From: Medicago truncatula
Taxonomy: Eukaryota; Streptophyta; Magnoliopsida; Fabales; Fabaceae
Assembly (NCBI RefSeq): GCF_003473485.1
Contig: NC_053044.1
Location: 384,501-448,500 of the forward strand
Length of the DNA: 64,000 bases
Direction: 5' to 3'
The translations under genes and the position numbers were made by a program. The notes below the pieces were generated by a model. It worked only from the letters and a program-made list of their open reading frames with translations, was not told the DNA's origin and did not search any database. Shown in pieces: positions 11,946 through 23,147 of this stretch. Each line of letters begins with the position of its first letter. The first letter of the stretch is position 1.

Positions 11946-13947
11946 AATGTTGTGAAGTCTCTTCGACAAGTTTTTTGAGTCAAAAAAAGTTGTTGCAAAT
12001 TTTATTCCTAATTTTTTGTTCTTTTTTATTTATTTTTAGAAAATGATCGCGTATCTTATCTTATTTATAAAAAAAATTAAGTCTCTTGGACAACTTTTTG
12101 GAAAGAATATGTTACTTGTCCTCGCAATCTACCTTATTGACCTTATTCACAAAAATTTGTGAATCTTCTCGACAATTACATAGATCATCCTCAATGGTGA
12201 GGTCTTCACCATTTAAGACCTAGTATCTAATAGGTACCTTCATTGAGGAAAAAATTGGAGGTCTCTTAAGACCCAAGGTCTCACTTAAGACTCTCATTCT
12301 TAAGTGGACCTCACACCACTTTTTAATAAAATAATGATTGTTGAATTGCTTTTGTTGAAACGTAAATGATAAAAAGTTATTCCTAGAACTCATTTAAATA
12401 TTTTGTTAAAGAGTCTCTATATAAATGGTTGAGTACCTCTTAGATACTGTTATTACAAAATTACAAAAAAAAATCCCTCCTCAAATATACATCAGTTTCT
12501 CCAATTCCACAAAGACCAAGAAGTTACCATAAATATACTCGAACAAGATATGTTAGTTGTTGCATTCCCTTTATCTCTACATGTTCTAAAAGATCCACTC
12601 CTTCGTCCCACTCGAGAATAAAGCAAGTGATATTTTTAGAATCTATTAATCGAAACCAAATTTGAGTAACATGCATACAAATACAATCACGAAGAATATA
12701 TCACATTGACTCGTCACTCCTTCGTCACAGTTATTGCATGCATTAAGGATATCACATACCCTCAAAGTGTTATCGATCACTACAAAAGAAGACTGAGCGT
12801 GGTGGATTGCATTGTTCACCATAAAATTTTACTTGTCAAAACCAAGCATGATTTTTTTTACCATCACCAACTTGCCATAAAGTGTTTTGATGAAAACTTT
12901 CTCAAACTAAGGCAAGAGCTTCTGGTGAGGGAAGTCATAATTCTGAACCCACCATGAAGTTAAAATAATAGTCACAAGAAAACGAGGTTTAGATCGCGAC
13001 CCTTTTAATTTTTTATCTTTTAAACTAAACTTTAGAATGAGAATAGACAAATATGATTATGAAGCATGGAAGTGCACAAATTCAATTAAAGTGATTTGGT
13101 GTGTGATATAAGTTTAATGATCTAAATATATAAATAAAGAGTAGGGATAAGCGAGTAAAACACAAGATAATAATGCTTCACTGAATGTGGATTAGTTCAA
13201 TCCCCACAATTTTTAATATGATGCTTAAGAATGCTTCTCCGCGCCTTCAACTTATGATTTTGATGACATTTACGTTGTATTCTCAATGCCTCGACATGCT
13301 TACACAAGTTTTTCACATCCTATTCAGACTACTAACACTCACTTAATCCTTCTTTACACCCCAAAGAAGATTAAACAAGTTCTTACATAAAGATAAATTC
13401 TAATTTCACTGTGTAGAATTAGTATGATTAAAAAAATACACTTAGAATGATATTGATACAAAGATGCAGTGTGAGTGTTTGAGTTTGTTTTCTGATAATT
13501 AGTGTCTCATTTGTAAAAAAAAAAAAAAATTGTTTTAAAATGAATGACCCTTTTGATTCTCAAGACATTATTAATTACTTCTTTTTCAATTTTATACTCT
13601 AATTAATAATCCATCCATTTCAAAACGAATGTCATTTAAGGTTTCTGCATACATATTAAAAAATGCAATAAAGTTGTCTAAAAATATAACCCTTTTACTA
13701 AACTACCCTTATTAACTATTGATGTATTTCCCATAATAGAATATATTACTTTGAATGTAACATCCAGCTAAATTCTCGACAGACCGCAGTATCAGTGAAC
13801 GTGTCAAAGAAGAAATATTATGAAGGGTTAATTATTTGGGGACTTCTATGGTACACCCGTAAATTACAGTGTACCGGTACCATCACTTTAATTTTTATAA
13901 ATTAACTATCATTTTTTATGAAGAAAATAAGTGTTTGTTGACATATA

Positions 13948-14065
13948 CTCCCTCCGTTTTAAAATATAAGCAAAATTCACTTTTTAGGTTCATTCATTTA
14001 ATGGCACATCATTAAATGAATGAACCTAAAAAGTGAATTTTGCTTATATTTTAAAACGGAGGGAG
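13948..14065. mobile_element. Stowaway MITE, near-perfect hairpin
   Basis: 118 bp. The two arms (ends CTCCCTCCGTTTTAAAATAT and complement) pair almost without mismatch along the full length, leaving a loop of only about 10 nt. TA lies on both sides (13946-13947 and 14066-14067). A Tc1/mariner-dependent MITE, apparently young. Confidence 0.92.
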
Positions 14066-14305
14066 TATATTTTAGAAAATATCATTTTATATAAAAAAAA
14101 AAACACCATTTCATTTTTTCTAAAAATCATACTAATTTTTTTACATTTTATTGTAAAAAATACTCAAAATTCTCTATTATGAGTAATAAGAATTCAGAAA
14201 AATCAAATTTTATTGCGTTGACGTTTTTGGTAAATAAGATTTAGTTATTATAATTATAGGTGATAGAAAATAATTTTTTCCTACAAAAAATAACTCATTT
14301 AACTA

Positions 14306-14455
14306 CTCCCTCCGGTCCTATTTACAAGAGACAATTAATTTTTTAGATACATTAAATAATTTATGTATTTGGTTTAGATTGATCTTGACTAGATACATAA
14401 ATTATTCAATGTATCTAAAAAGTCAACTTTCTCTTATAAATAGGACCGGAAGGAG
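14306..14455. mobile_element. Second Stowaway MITE
   Basis: 150 bp, ends CTCCCTCCGGTCCTATTTA and an imperfect complement, TA on both sides (14304-14305, 14456-14457). The arms also share AGATACATTAAATAATTTAT-like sequence. A different subfamily from its neighbour 240 bp away. Confidence 0.9.
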
Positions 14456-17184
14456 TATTAATTTAAGGATTTGGTGTACCAATACACTTAAATTGTTGGG
14501 TGTACCATAGAACTTACCTAATTATTTAATGGAGAATATTTAACATACAGTTTCAATTAAACACACATGTTCGGTTATCGGTGTCTTTAGTGTGGCTTAG
14601 CAAGACTTTTAATAAAAAAAAGGGCAAGATGGTCATTTCTCCTAAGCACTATATATAGTCATTTCATTTCATCCACTCCATTCTCTCTTTCCAGCTGAAG
14701 CCTTTTCCCAGTCTCCTTTCCACCAACTTCACAAGTTTTCCACCCAAGTTATTTTAATCATACATGCAATGTTACCAACTTGATTCTCATCACATATAAG
14801 CTCTAAAAATAAGTTCAATGTTACTTTTCACTTCCTCTCAGCCGAGCCCTATTTCCACTTATGTCCATTGGGAAAATTGTAAGTTTAAGCCCTTATGGTT
14901 GCTGCATGTGTGTTTAAGCTTTGGTTATGGTTTGTTGGTGTGTAGAAACATGAAATTGAAGGAGAAGATAGCACTAAGGTTGAGTTTAGTTGCTTGAAGC
15001 TTGGGGTTTCAAATCACGTTGGGGATGAGCTTGTGTGACAGAATCTCTAAGAGCATAAGCTGACCCCCAAGAGTTGTTAGAGATAGAGCTGGTGTTGTAT
15101 CTTTTGGCTGTGGGGATTATGGCTGAGTTTCATGAAATAGCGGTAAGCTCAAGTTCTGGTTTTTGATTCGTATATCTTTATGTATGGCTTGGAATTGAAT
15201 TATTGTTGAAGGTTTAGATTCCTCATTCAATTCCCTTCAGTTTGAACACAAACTTTGTATGATTTGGGCTAGAAACGGATTCGGAAAACGCATTTGAAGT
15301 TGGTAAATTCTGCTGGAATTTGGTTAGGGGTTTTGGGACAGGGCTTCACCAAAACGGTAAGAACTCTCTTGCTGTAACTTCAAATCACGTGAACTTTGTT
15401 GCTATGGTTAGCTAACGAAATTCCCGACATTTTGGTATCGGTTTCATGATTTTAGGTTCAGCATTGAGGCCTGGAGGAGAGTTTGAAGTAAGGGGACTGA
15501 TATGGGTTTTGTGTTGAACCCAAGGAATCGAGTTGTTTGTGATAAGCTATGGGCTAGGGTTTGGTGTAGAAGCTTAGGAGCTTGAAGCAAATCTCAGTAA
15601 ATACATGTGAGTTCTTAGTTAGTTCATACCATTGGGTTTGTGTGTGTGTACTTTTGTAAGAACTCATGCTATGTTAGTTTATGAATTAGGTTTTATTAAC
15701 CCCTTTGTGCCATGAATTGCCCAAAACTATGTTAATGTTGACATGCATTTCATATTCTATGGTTTTATGCATTCTGGATGGATAGTGTGCAGTAAGGGAC
15801 TTGATTTTGAGGTTTTTAAGCCAAAATACGTGTTCTGCAAATTCTGGGCTGAAGAAACACGCCATACGCGAAAAACTCGCTTATCGCGTGTAAACTCCAG
15901 CAACAACGTCGGCTCGTTCTTAGGCCCGGCAAGGGCCGTCCGAGAGGCCCGTTTTGTGCAGTCTTTTATAACATATAAACCCCTCAATTTCCAAGTGTCT
16001 AATGTACAATCCAAGTTAAGCTTTTAAAAGGGAAATGCATGATGAAACATTAACATTGTTCGACAATGAATGGCACACGAGAGTATATGATACTAATCAT
16101 GCCGGGTAGTAACCTAACCTCTAAGCATTGGGAAACTCATAGAGCCTCGACTTAGATAGTCGAGAATAGCCATGTTACTATGTAACCTAAACACGTCAAG
16201 ACATGTATCAATAAGAGCAAGCACGTAAGTATTTACCGCTATACGGATAGATTACGGACCCATGGTAATCATTTCAAGTAAGTATAAGTTAATAGCCCTT
16301 TATGTATGAATAAGACTATGTAAGTATGAACATGTCGTCTCTTTCCGTTATCCACGCCAGGGGATACGAGAGGTTCACGTTAGGGGAACGGGATACACTC
16401 TGCAAGGTAAGACTGCACGGCATTAAGAGGAGTCCGGTGTTAATCTCCGATGGGAATTTCACCGGTTATGTCATGAGACTAAATTCTTGGGTTACTTCAC
16501 TCGGGATTAATCCGTAAAACGAACCAAGATAACAATGATTGTTCAACGCTAACCTCTAACAAAATATGAATGATTCATGCAACATGTATATGATAGGATT
16601 ATGTTATGACACAGATGTGTATATGCTCTTGCAACATGTTCATGATGACACATTGTTGACGATATTAGTCTTCCCCAGTCGTCCAGTCAAAAATATGTTA
16701 TGTATATGATATGATTAAGCCATGATGTTGACGATATTCAGAGTTAGGGGTCTTAGTTTCCCTTGACCTCCATGGCATGTAGAGCATATAGCAAGACTTG
16801 TAGACTATGATATGTAGAAGATCATGACGATCTTAGTTATGCAAGATCGTTTAGGTATGCAAGATTTCACACACGTATAATCAACTGAATGGTTGTGTTG
16901 TAGACACGTGGTAACCATAAGTTTCCCCGAGGTTGCCTATAGCATAGGATTAGGTAGAACTCATTGAGACATTATGTCTCATCCCAATCCTTTTATGTTT
17001 CATATCATCAGGTTTTGTGGCAAGAGACGGTATGCAGGTAGCCGAATGGATTATCATCAAGTACACGTTCGTATCAGTCGAAGATTATTGTTATGGCTTC
17101 AAGTGGCTACTAGAAGAATGTATTGGATTTTTTAGGATTGTATAGATGTGCATATTCATTGAGGTTGTTATGTTGTAAATTTTA

Positions 17185-18328
17185 GGTGTAATACATGCTT
17201 TGGTCCCTTAACTTATTTTTGGATTTCATTTTGATCCCTTAACTATAATACATCTCAATTTGGTCCCTTATCTCTACTTCCGTCAATCAAGTTAGTCATT
17301 TCCGTTAATTTTTTTACAAAATCCGTTAACCTATGCCACATGTCATTTGTGATTGGTGATCAAGGGCTGAATTTTAAAAGCACACACAAGGATACAATAG
17401 ACTCGCAACATATGATAATTTTTATTATCATTTCCTTTTGTCTTGAATTTCTTAAAATTAAAAATCATCAACAATCTTCATCTTCTTACCTTATACCCAC
17501 AACAAAACAAAAACTCACCAACACATAGATAAAAACAAAAATAAATCTAAAAAAATTGTATAATTTAATAAAACATTTCTCCCACACACCCTCTCTCTCT
17601 CTAAACAAACCAGATCTCTTTTCTTCTCTCTCGCGCTCCCTCTTTTGCAATGAACATTCTGCAAAAAAAAAAAAAAACACCCCCAAATTATTGATTCCCC
17701 ACTATTCCCATCATGTATTCTCTCTTTAACCTTCAACCTTCAATCCTAATCTTAAGCTTATTATTTGTTGAAATATCTATCTCATGAGAAAGCTAGAATG
17801 TGTAGTTTTGTTTATTTCTGGGTTTTAATTTTAGTTAGGAGTATAGAGATTGATGAAGATGGAGTTATGTTTTTTATTATTTATTATTATTTCTGGGTTT
17901 TTATTTTTGGAGTTTTCAATTTTTAAGTTTGGGTTTTTTATTGTTGAGATTGATGAATATATATGGAAGAGATAAAAACACTTTCTCTTCCTCTGGAATA
18001 CCCTTTCCTTCTTCTCAAAAATTTTGCAGAAACTTTCTTCAATTCTGGATTTGTATCTTTAAAAAAATCTACATATTTTTTTCTTCTAGTTTAATGAAGG
18101 TTCAGTTTGAGTCCATTGTATCTTGTGTGTGCTTTTCAAATTTAACCCTTGATCACCAATCATAAATGACACGTGGCAAGTGTTAACGGTTTTTGTAAAA
18201 AAACTAACGGAGAGGACTAACTTGATTGACGGAAGTAGAGATAAGGGACCAAATTGAGATGTTTTATAGTTATGGGACCAAAAATAAAATTCAAAAATAA
18301 GTTAAGGGACCAAAGCATGTATTAAGCC
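17185..18328. mobile_element. Non-autonomous MULE with long terminal inverted repeats
   Basis: 1,144 bp. Inverted repeats of about 200 bp start GGTGTAATACATGCTTTGG on the left and, on the complement, GGCTTAATACATGCTTTGG on the right. The perfect 9-bp repeat TAAATTTTA flanks it (17176-17184 and 18329-18337). The centre is AT-rich with CT tracts and has no transposase; ORFs such as 17929-18165 are not convincing. Confidence 0.88.
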
Positions 18329-18567
18329 TAAATTTTAATGTATCGAGTACTAAAATAATGCACATACTAAATTTTCTAGATACGTTTAGTATGAGTGTTA
18401 CATTGAAAATAGTGTACACACCATTAATTAGAGGGCATAATAGTAAAAATCTGAATTGAAAAAGTGAACATGACATTCATTTGAAAACAAATTTATTTTG
18501 ATAAAGAGACCCTCATTTTAAAACGGATGAAGTACTATTTTGATCACTTTAAAGTCAATATATTTTA

Positions 18568-18737
18568 GGGTAAGGTTAATCGGTGCTCTGGGGCACTGGT
18601 TAAGGAAGCAGATATAGTAATATGACATTGAAATTTATGCAGACAACTCATTAAATGTCTAAAAAGTATTACTTTTAATTTAATTTTTTTTTTTGTTTCC
18701 TTAACCAGTGCCCTAGAGGCTCCGGTTAACATAACCC
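18568..18737. mobile_element. Small Mutator-type MITE
   Basis: 170 bp with imperfect inverted ends of about 42 bp (GGGTAAGGTTAATCGG ... GGGCACTGGTTAAGGAA and complement). A perfect 9-bp direct repeat TATATTTTA flanks it (18559-18567, 18738-18746). It lies just outside the nest. Confidence 0.85.
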
Positions 18738-18746
18738 TATATTTTA

Positions 18747-19555
18747 CTATACGTTTATGATGGTGGTCATTACACGGATACATGAAAAGATAATTGATAT
18801 GTACTTCCTCCGTCCCTTATCATAAGCCCCATTGATCAATTTCACACATTAAGAAAAATTGGTAGTGTAGTCAATATATCTAGTTTGTGTGTGAATTTTA
18901 CTAAATTATCATTTGTTTATATGTGTATTTAATTTAACTTTTCACATTCTAATACAAGTTAGTAGTATTAATTAAGAATGTACAAAATTTAAAAGAATAT
19001 TTTTACTTTTTAAGTTATTAAGATATGTTTTTAAAACACAAGTTAGTTAGCATGACCTATTTAATAATCAATAAACAAAGAAACTGGCTTTTCAAAAGCT
19101 AAAAGGGTCATACACTATTTTTGTTTGTTTTTGAGGTAAGGTACATACTTATTGCTGGCTAAATTGGGGGACCAAGCAATAAGCTAATAAATACCATGCT
19201 TGTACCATTAAGCAAGAGGTCCATATTAGGGGACCCTTAGTATTTATGATAGAACCAGGTTCCCATATTCATATCTCTTTATACACACTTTAACTAATGA
19301 TCACAGCAAAAATAGTGAGCATTTTATGAATGGATGCATGCCAAATAAAGCCACTTAATTAGCTTGCATGTATGAACTATATATGGTAAAGATAAATTTG
19401 ATAATTCTTTTGGCTCTGCAAAATATTGGAATTCAAATGGAGCTTTTTTATTAACCTCTTGCTAAATCCAATATTCGATGTTCAATAGGTAATTAATTTG
19501 ACAATATAGCTAAGCAATTTGAATCGAAATTGAAATCAATATACATATTCTACAC
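18747..19555. other. Intergenic; holds part of a segmental duplication
   Basis: A Stowaway-like left end (CTTCCTCCGTCCC) is near 18804, with no partner found. From about 19240 to 19500 the sequence is a diverged copy of 22810-23040 (shared runs such as TTTGATAATTCTTTTGGCTC and CTCTTGCTAAATCCAATATT), that is, the 3' flank of the RNF170-like gene downstream of the pseudogene. Confidence 0.6.
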
Positions 19556-19563
19556 TACGGTAC

Positions 19564-20228
19564 CTTCTGGAATTTAATTTGTTGTATTCTCATATCTGTA
19601 TGTACCGTACCCGTCCACTTGCAACATAAACAATTTCCGTCCGGAGAAGAAGGAAGCTATTGATCATAGGAACAACGGTTCGAAGTCACCTCCAACATTC
19701 CGACTAATGATCTCCAATCCGACACGATTCACAACTACCTAATGATAATTTGAATATAAACATCAACAACAACAACAAAGTAAAAAAATAGTTGAGGAGT
19801 TATGAAGAACTAACTGTAACAAAAATACGAGCTCTGATAACAAGAGGAAAAGACACATTAGGGTTAGCAAAATCCCTAAAAAGCCTTCTTAAAAGAAACG
19901 GAAGATCACGTAATCTCTCAGCAATACTAGCATTAGATTGTTCACCAAAAAGACGATTATATTTCTGAATATCACCCAGAAGACTATCCTGCTCATAATT
20001 GTTGTTGTCGACAACGTCAGTGGGAAGAAGAAGATTAATAGGACGACGACAAAGAGGACATTTGCAAGGTTGAAGAGGAGAAGAATATTGCCAAACTTGG
20101 ATAATACAGTTTGCACAAAACCAGTGAGAACAATTTGCTTGACATGGGAGTTGGAAGTTTTCGTGACAGATTGAACATCGATCGTTCGTTGCTGGACCTT
20201 CGCCGCTGCTGTGATGCTCTACATCCAT
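19564..20228 (-). pseudogene. Truncated copy of the RNF170-like RING gene
   Basis: Exon 1 (20228-19815, 138 codons) is intact and encodes the C3HC4 RING: CSICHENFQLPCQANCSHWFCANCI ... CPLCRRP, up to VIRARIFVT with a conserved GTTAGT donor. Of exon 2 only the last 10 nt remain (19564-19573, with the following GTACC donor), and the DUF1232/transmembrane exon 3 is gone. Reading through the donor gives a 142-residue RING protein without membrane anchor, which could still be made. It derives from the gene at 23148-25605: the same flanking sequence is found on the 3' side of both. Most likely a dead duplicate. Confidence 0.82.
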
Positions 20229-20373
20229 CTCTCTCCCTCCCTATGAGCAATTGGAAGGAAATATATATATTCTTTAAGCTGATGTTGTCATACTCAACCA
20301 ATGCCACCATATATCCATTCTTTAGTAGGTTCGCATTTAAAATCAGATCAAAACAATTAAAACGTGACTGACT

Positions 20374-20530
20374 AAAAAAGCCAGATGGGATTTTGATAAA
20401 TTTGAGAATTATTTTATTTAAAAAAATATGAAAAATTAAAAACTAACAGAATGAATAACGTTGCCCCTCAAAAAATCTCAAACCTAGATGAGATTTAGAT
20501 AAACTTTGATAAGAATTTTTGGAATGTGAT
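20374..20530. repeat. Stray copy of the RAD21 intron-1 repeat
   Basis: Contains CCAGATGGGATTTTGATAAA, AAAATTAAAAACTAACAGAA and AACGTTGCCCCTCAAAAAAT in the same order as the units at 9560-10345. It lies about 10 kb away, upstream of the RING pseudogene. Confidence 0.7.
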
Positions 20531-22236
20531 TGGTGTGGTTTTGTTTGTTTGTAGGGTTTATAGAAAAAGAGCTGCTATATGGTGCGAATCATAATTGCAC
20601 GAAAATTCACAAAGGCCCTCAAAACTCCGTGTTTCACGGTTTTAATCCATACTATGTACGTTGACTTCCCCACTAGACTACAACCCTCATCACTCATCCT
20701 CCATGTTCTGTATAACCCATCAAATGTCTTTTTCTTTGATTTTACAATGTTATGGTTTTAATGTATTTTTGCACTATAACATTAATAGCTAATTGCAACT
20801 TTTTATATGTGATAAATTCATTCAAAATTTCTCGAGATAGAAGTGAAGCACCAAAACAAATGAGAGTGTTTGGAATCACCAACACATTAAGAAATGGTTG
20901 CCACGAGTCATTCGTGGGTTTTTCACGAATTTTAATTCGTATCAAGTAGCATTTTTCTAACGGTTTAGTTCATGCTCTATTTACAATAAGTGTCATTTCT
21001 ATATTAAATATTAATAGGCAAATTTACTTCGAAAGTCTTTTATACTATAATTAATTGTTCAAATTGACCGTGTATTTGAAATTCTTCTCATTTTTGACCG
21101 TATAATATACACAAAGTTCAAAAATGTGACTTAGAAGTTGAATTTTTCATGATTTTTTAAACGTTAAAATAAAGCTTTCAACAAAATATAAGAATATGTA
21201 AGAATTTTCAACAAGAGACAGATTAATTATTACTATTATTCTTGAGGGTTTTGGGTTGAGTTCGGGAAGTGTGCGACAACCATTTAAAAAAAAAATTTGA
21301 ATTCATTTCTAATTAAATTAATGAGGTTTTTTTTTTTGTGGTAAAGAGAAAAGAAAATAGAATAGAGAAACGACTTCCAAACACACCCCTAATTACTATT
21401 TATCTCACGCAAGCCATTTTTTTTCATCTTTTTTCTGATTTATTTTGATTTGAAACTAGAGTGTGGAAAGATCGCTTATAAAAATGAAATACTTCAAAAG
21501 TCATTTTTAGAAGTTGTACCAAACAGGTCCGTAGACTGACTACTTTAGAACTACTTAACTTGTCGCACTATTCTACTACTTCACCTTTTCCAAGTTTAAA
21601 GCTTGATGGGCACTAAAATGAGTTTGCATATTTAAGAATATAAGGTACTAACTCATCACTTCTGTGACTTTTTAGTTTTTACAGAATCTGATTTGCAAAG
21701 TTTTCAGCAGAAATCAAAACCAGAAAGGTACATATATTTATGATCCTGTTTAGGGTGGGTGACCTTGATAGGTCTCGTAGTCCTATTAGAACCATTAGAC
21801 CATACGCTTCTAAGTATGTTGTTCACCCCTTCTGTTTCTCTCTGTTTTTTTTTCTCTCTTCTCACTGTGACACCGCCACATCGTTACAGTGTTCGGCTTC
21901 CCTAAAACATTTGAATTCGTCTTTCATCACAATAACAACTAATATCACCTGATTTGAATGTGAAAACAATGGTTTCAAACCGAGGGATGACAAATTGATT
22001 ATGGTCATACGATGGTGAAATTGTAAAGGGACAAGCTTCTGATTCCATAATTTGTACAAGTATATGGAATGAAAGACAACAAAAAGAAACAGAATTGGCA
22101 ACACCTATTTGTTCTCTAGCGAGATCACTTCCTATTTTGGTCACAAAACTTAAAATTGTTTTCTGTGCAGCATTCACAGAAAACAGGATTCCAAAATAAA
22201 GTGATAACTTTCATAAGCGAAAGATCGACTAAGTGA
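20531..22236. other. Intergenic, nothing recognised
   Basis: Short open frames on both strands (for example 21862-22177 minus) have no recognisable domain. No RNA gene or clear repeat was seen. Confidence 0.5.
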
Positions 22237-22430
22237 AGAGAATTGCTCTATGCACCTGTGGATTGCTCGGTCTATGAAATAAGTTGATCGGGAGTTACAC
22301 TCCAATCCAAACCAGCCCATTGTTTTGTACGATCGTACAACCATAATCGATATGTTTTATTATCAGATTGTACGATCCGATAAATTCAAGGAACTTTTGA
22401 GCAATCTACGGGGCACACAGAACAATTCTC
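22237..22430. mobile_element. hAT-type MITE with 8-bp target repeat
   Basis: 194 bp. Imperfect inverted ends of about 32 bp (GAGAATTGCTCTATGC ... GATTGCTC and complement GAGCAATCTACGGG ... CAATTCTC). The perfect 8-bp direct repeat CTAAGTGA flanks it (22229-22236 and 22431-22438), the size typical of hAT transposases. The inside also contains a GTACGATCGTAC palindrome. No coding sequence. Confidence 0.8.
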
Positions 22431-23147
22431 CTAAGTGAAACTAGCCTGATTGGCAAATGCCCAATGTCATGCGCCTTAAATGCCAACAACCACCACAAAA
22501 CTTAGACCAAAGGAAAATCAACTTCCAGATCCTCACAAGGTAAAAAGAAAGAAGAAAGAAAAGTGAAGTGGCAAGGAACAAAAAGGCATACATGCTCACT
22601 AGTTTTCCTGTGATAATGTTTTTTGACATTGTTAAAACAACACAGCCTTAAAAGGCCAAATCAACTGCATCTGAATGCAGTTCTCTATAGTGTCAAAGAT
22701 TGCAATGAGATTGTGACCATTATTGTAACTGTTACTTAAAATCTTGCTTATGATATGTGCTAGTAGCGTTCAGCGATGGACTTCTCTATTTGTTACCATA
22801 GAGGTTAGAACGAATACACAACCAGGTTCCAAAATTCATGACATTTTATCCTTTAACTAATGATCACAGGAAAACTAGTGAGCATTTATGAATAGATGCA
22901 TGTCATATATAGCCACCAGAACATATCAAATATGATAAAAGTAAATTTGATAATTCTTTTGGCTCCACAAAATATTTGAAATTTAAATGGAGCTTTTCTA
23001 TTCACCTCTTGCTAAATCCAATATTCGAAAATGAACTGAACTGTCTATCTATGTACAAAACAGAGCATTGTCAATTTTCACAAGACGAAAGTAAATGCAA
23101 CATCTCATTTCACTACTTTACCTAAAAAACTGTAAAAGGTGCATAAC
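22431..23147. other. 3' flank of the RNF170-like gene
   Basis: No gene. 22810-23040 is the second copy of the segment at 19240-19500 and lies just downstream of exon 3, which shows that the duplication covered the gene plus its 3' flank. The short minus ORF at 22441-22629 is not supported. Confidence 0.5.

Larger units (their letters stand above)
10587..13608. other. Intergenic, AT-rich, old repeats only
   Basis: No gene recognised. A Stowaway-like end (CTCTCTCCGTTC) is at about 10903, with no clear partner. A diverged dispersed repeat is at 11320-11475 and a tRNA-like SINE head near 11883. The stretch 12190-12310 contains GGTGAGGTCTTCACC and several further GTCTTAAG-type motifs, with no definable ends. 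The ORF at 12706-12957 resembles no family I know. Confidence 0.5.
13838..14518. mobile_element. Mutator-type MITE with 9-bp target repeat
   Basis: The terminal inverted repeats contain TTCTATGGTACACCC and its complement. A perfect 9-bp direct repeat TAATTATTT flanks it (13829-13837 and 14519-14527), the size made by MULE transposases. It is 681 bp long only because two Stowaway elements have landed inside it. It has no coding capacity. Confidence 0.88.
13756..18402 (+). mobile_element. Solo LTR (about 2.8 kb) with nested insertions
   Basis: It begins TGTAACATCC and ends GAGTGTTACA (TG...CA), and both sides carry the 5-bp target repeat TTGAA (13751-13755 and 18403-18407). Removing the two Mutator-type insertions and their 9-bp repeats leaves about 2,800 bp. 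A TATA-like TATATATAG lies near 14648. No primer site, gag or pol is inside, so it is a solo LTR left by recombination. Short ORFs inside (for example 15743-16027) are not supported as genes. The long LTR is in the size range of Ty3/gypsy families of legumes. Confidence 0.8.
13609..18532. mobile_element. Stowaway-like MITE split by a solo LTR
   Basis: The left end ATCCATCCATTTCAAAACGA (13609) and the right end TTTTAAAACGGATGAAG (to 18532) are degenerate inverted ends of the Stowaway type, each next to TA. Without the LTR at 13756-18402 and its target duplication the host element would be about 270 bp. Sequence identity between the two ends is low, so this outermost layer is the least certain of the nest. 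Confidence 0.45.

Noticed and set aside
12706-12957. 83-codon ORF as a gene or zinc-binding reverse-transcriptase fragment
   Set aside because: No conserved Cys/His pattern or other motif could be confirmed on either strand.
13533-13600. TGTTTTAAAATGAATGACCC near 13533 as the left end of the outermost MITE
   Set aside because: It resembles the right end at 18510-18532, but has no TA in the right place and no Stowaway-type CCATCC core; 13609 was preferred.
15743-16027. Overlapping ORFs on both strands at 15743-16027
   Set aside because: They lie inside the solo LTR at 13756-18402, in its GC-rich palindromic part, and have no domain.
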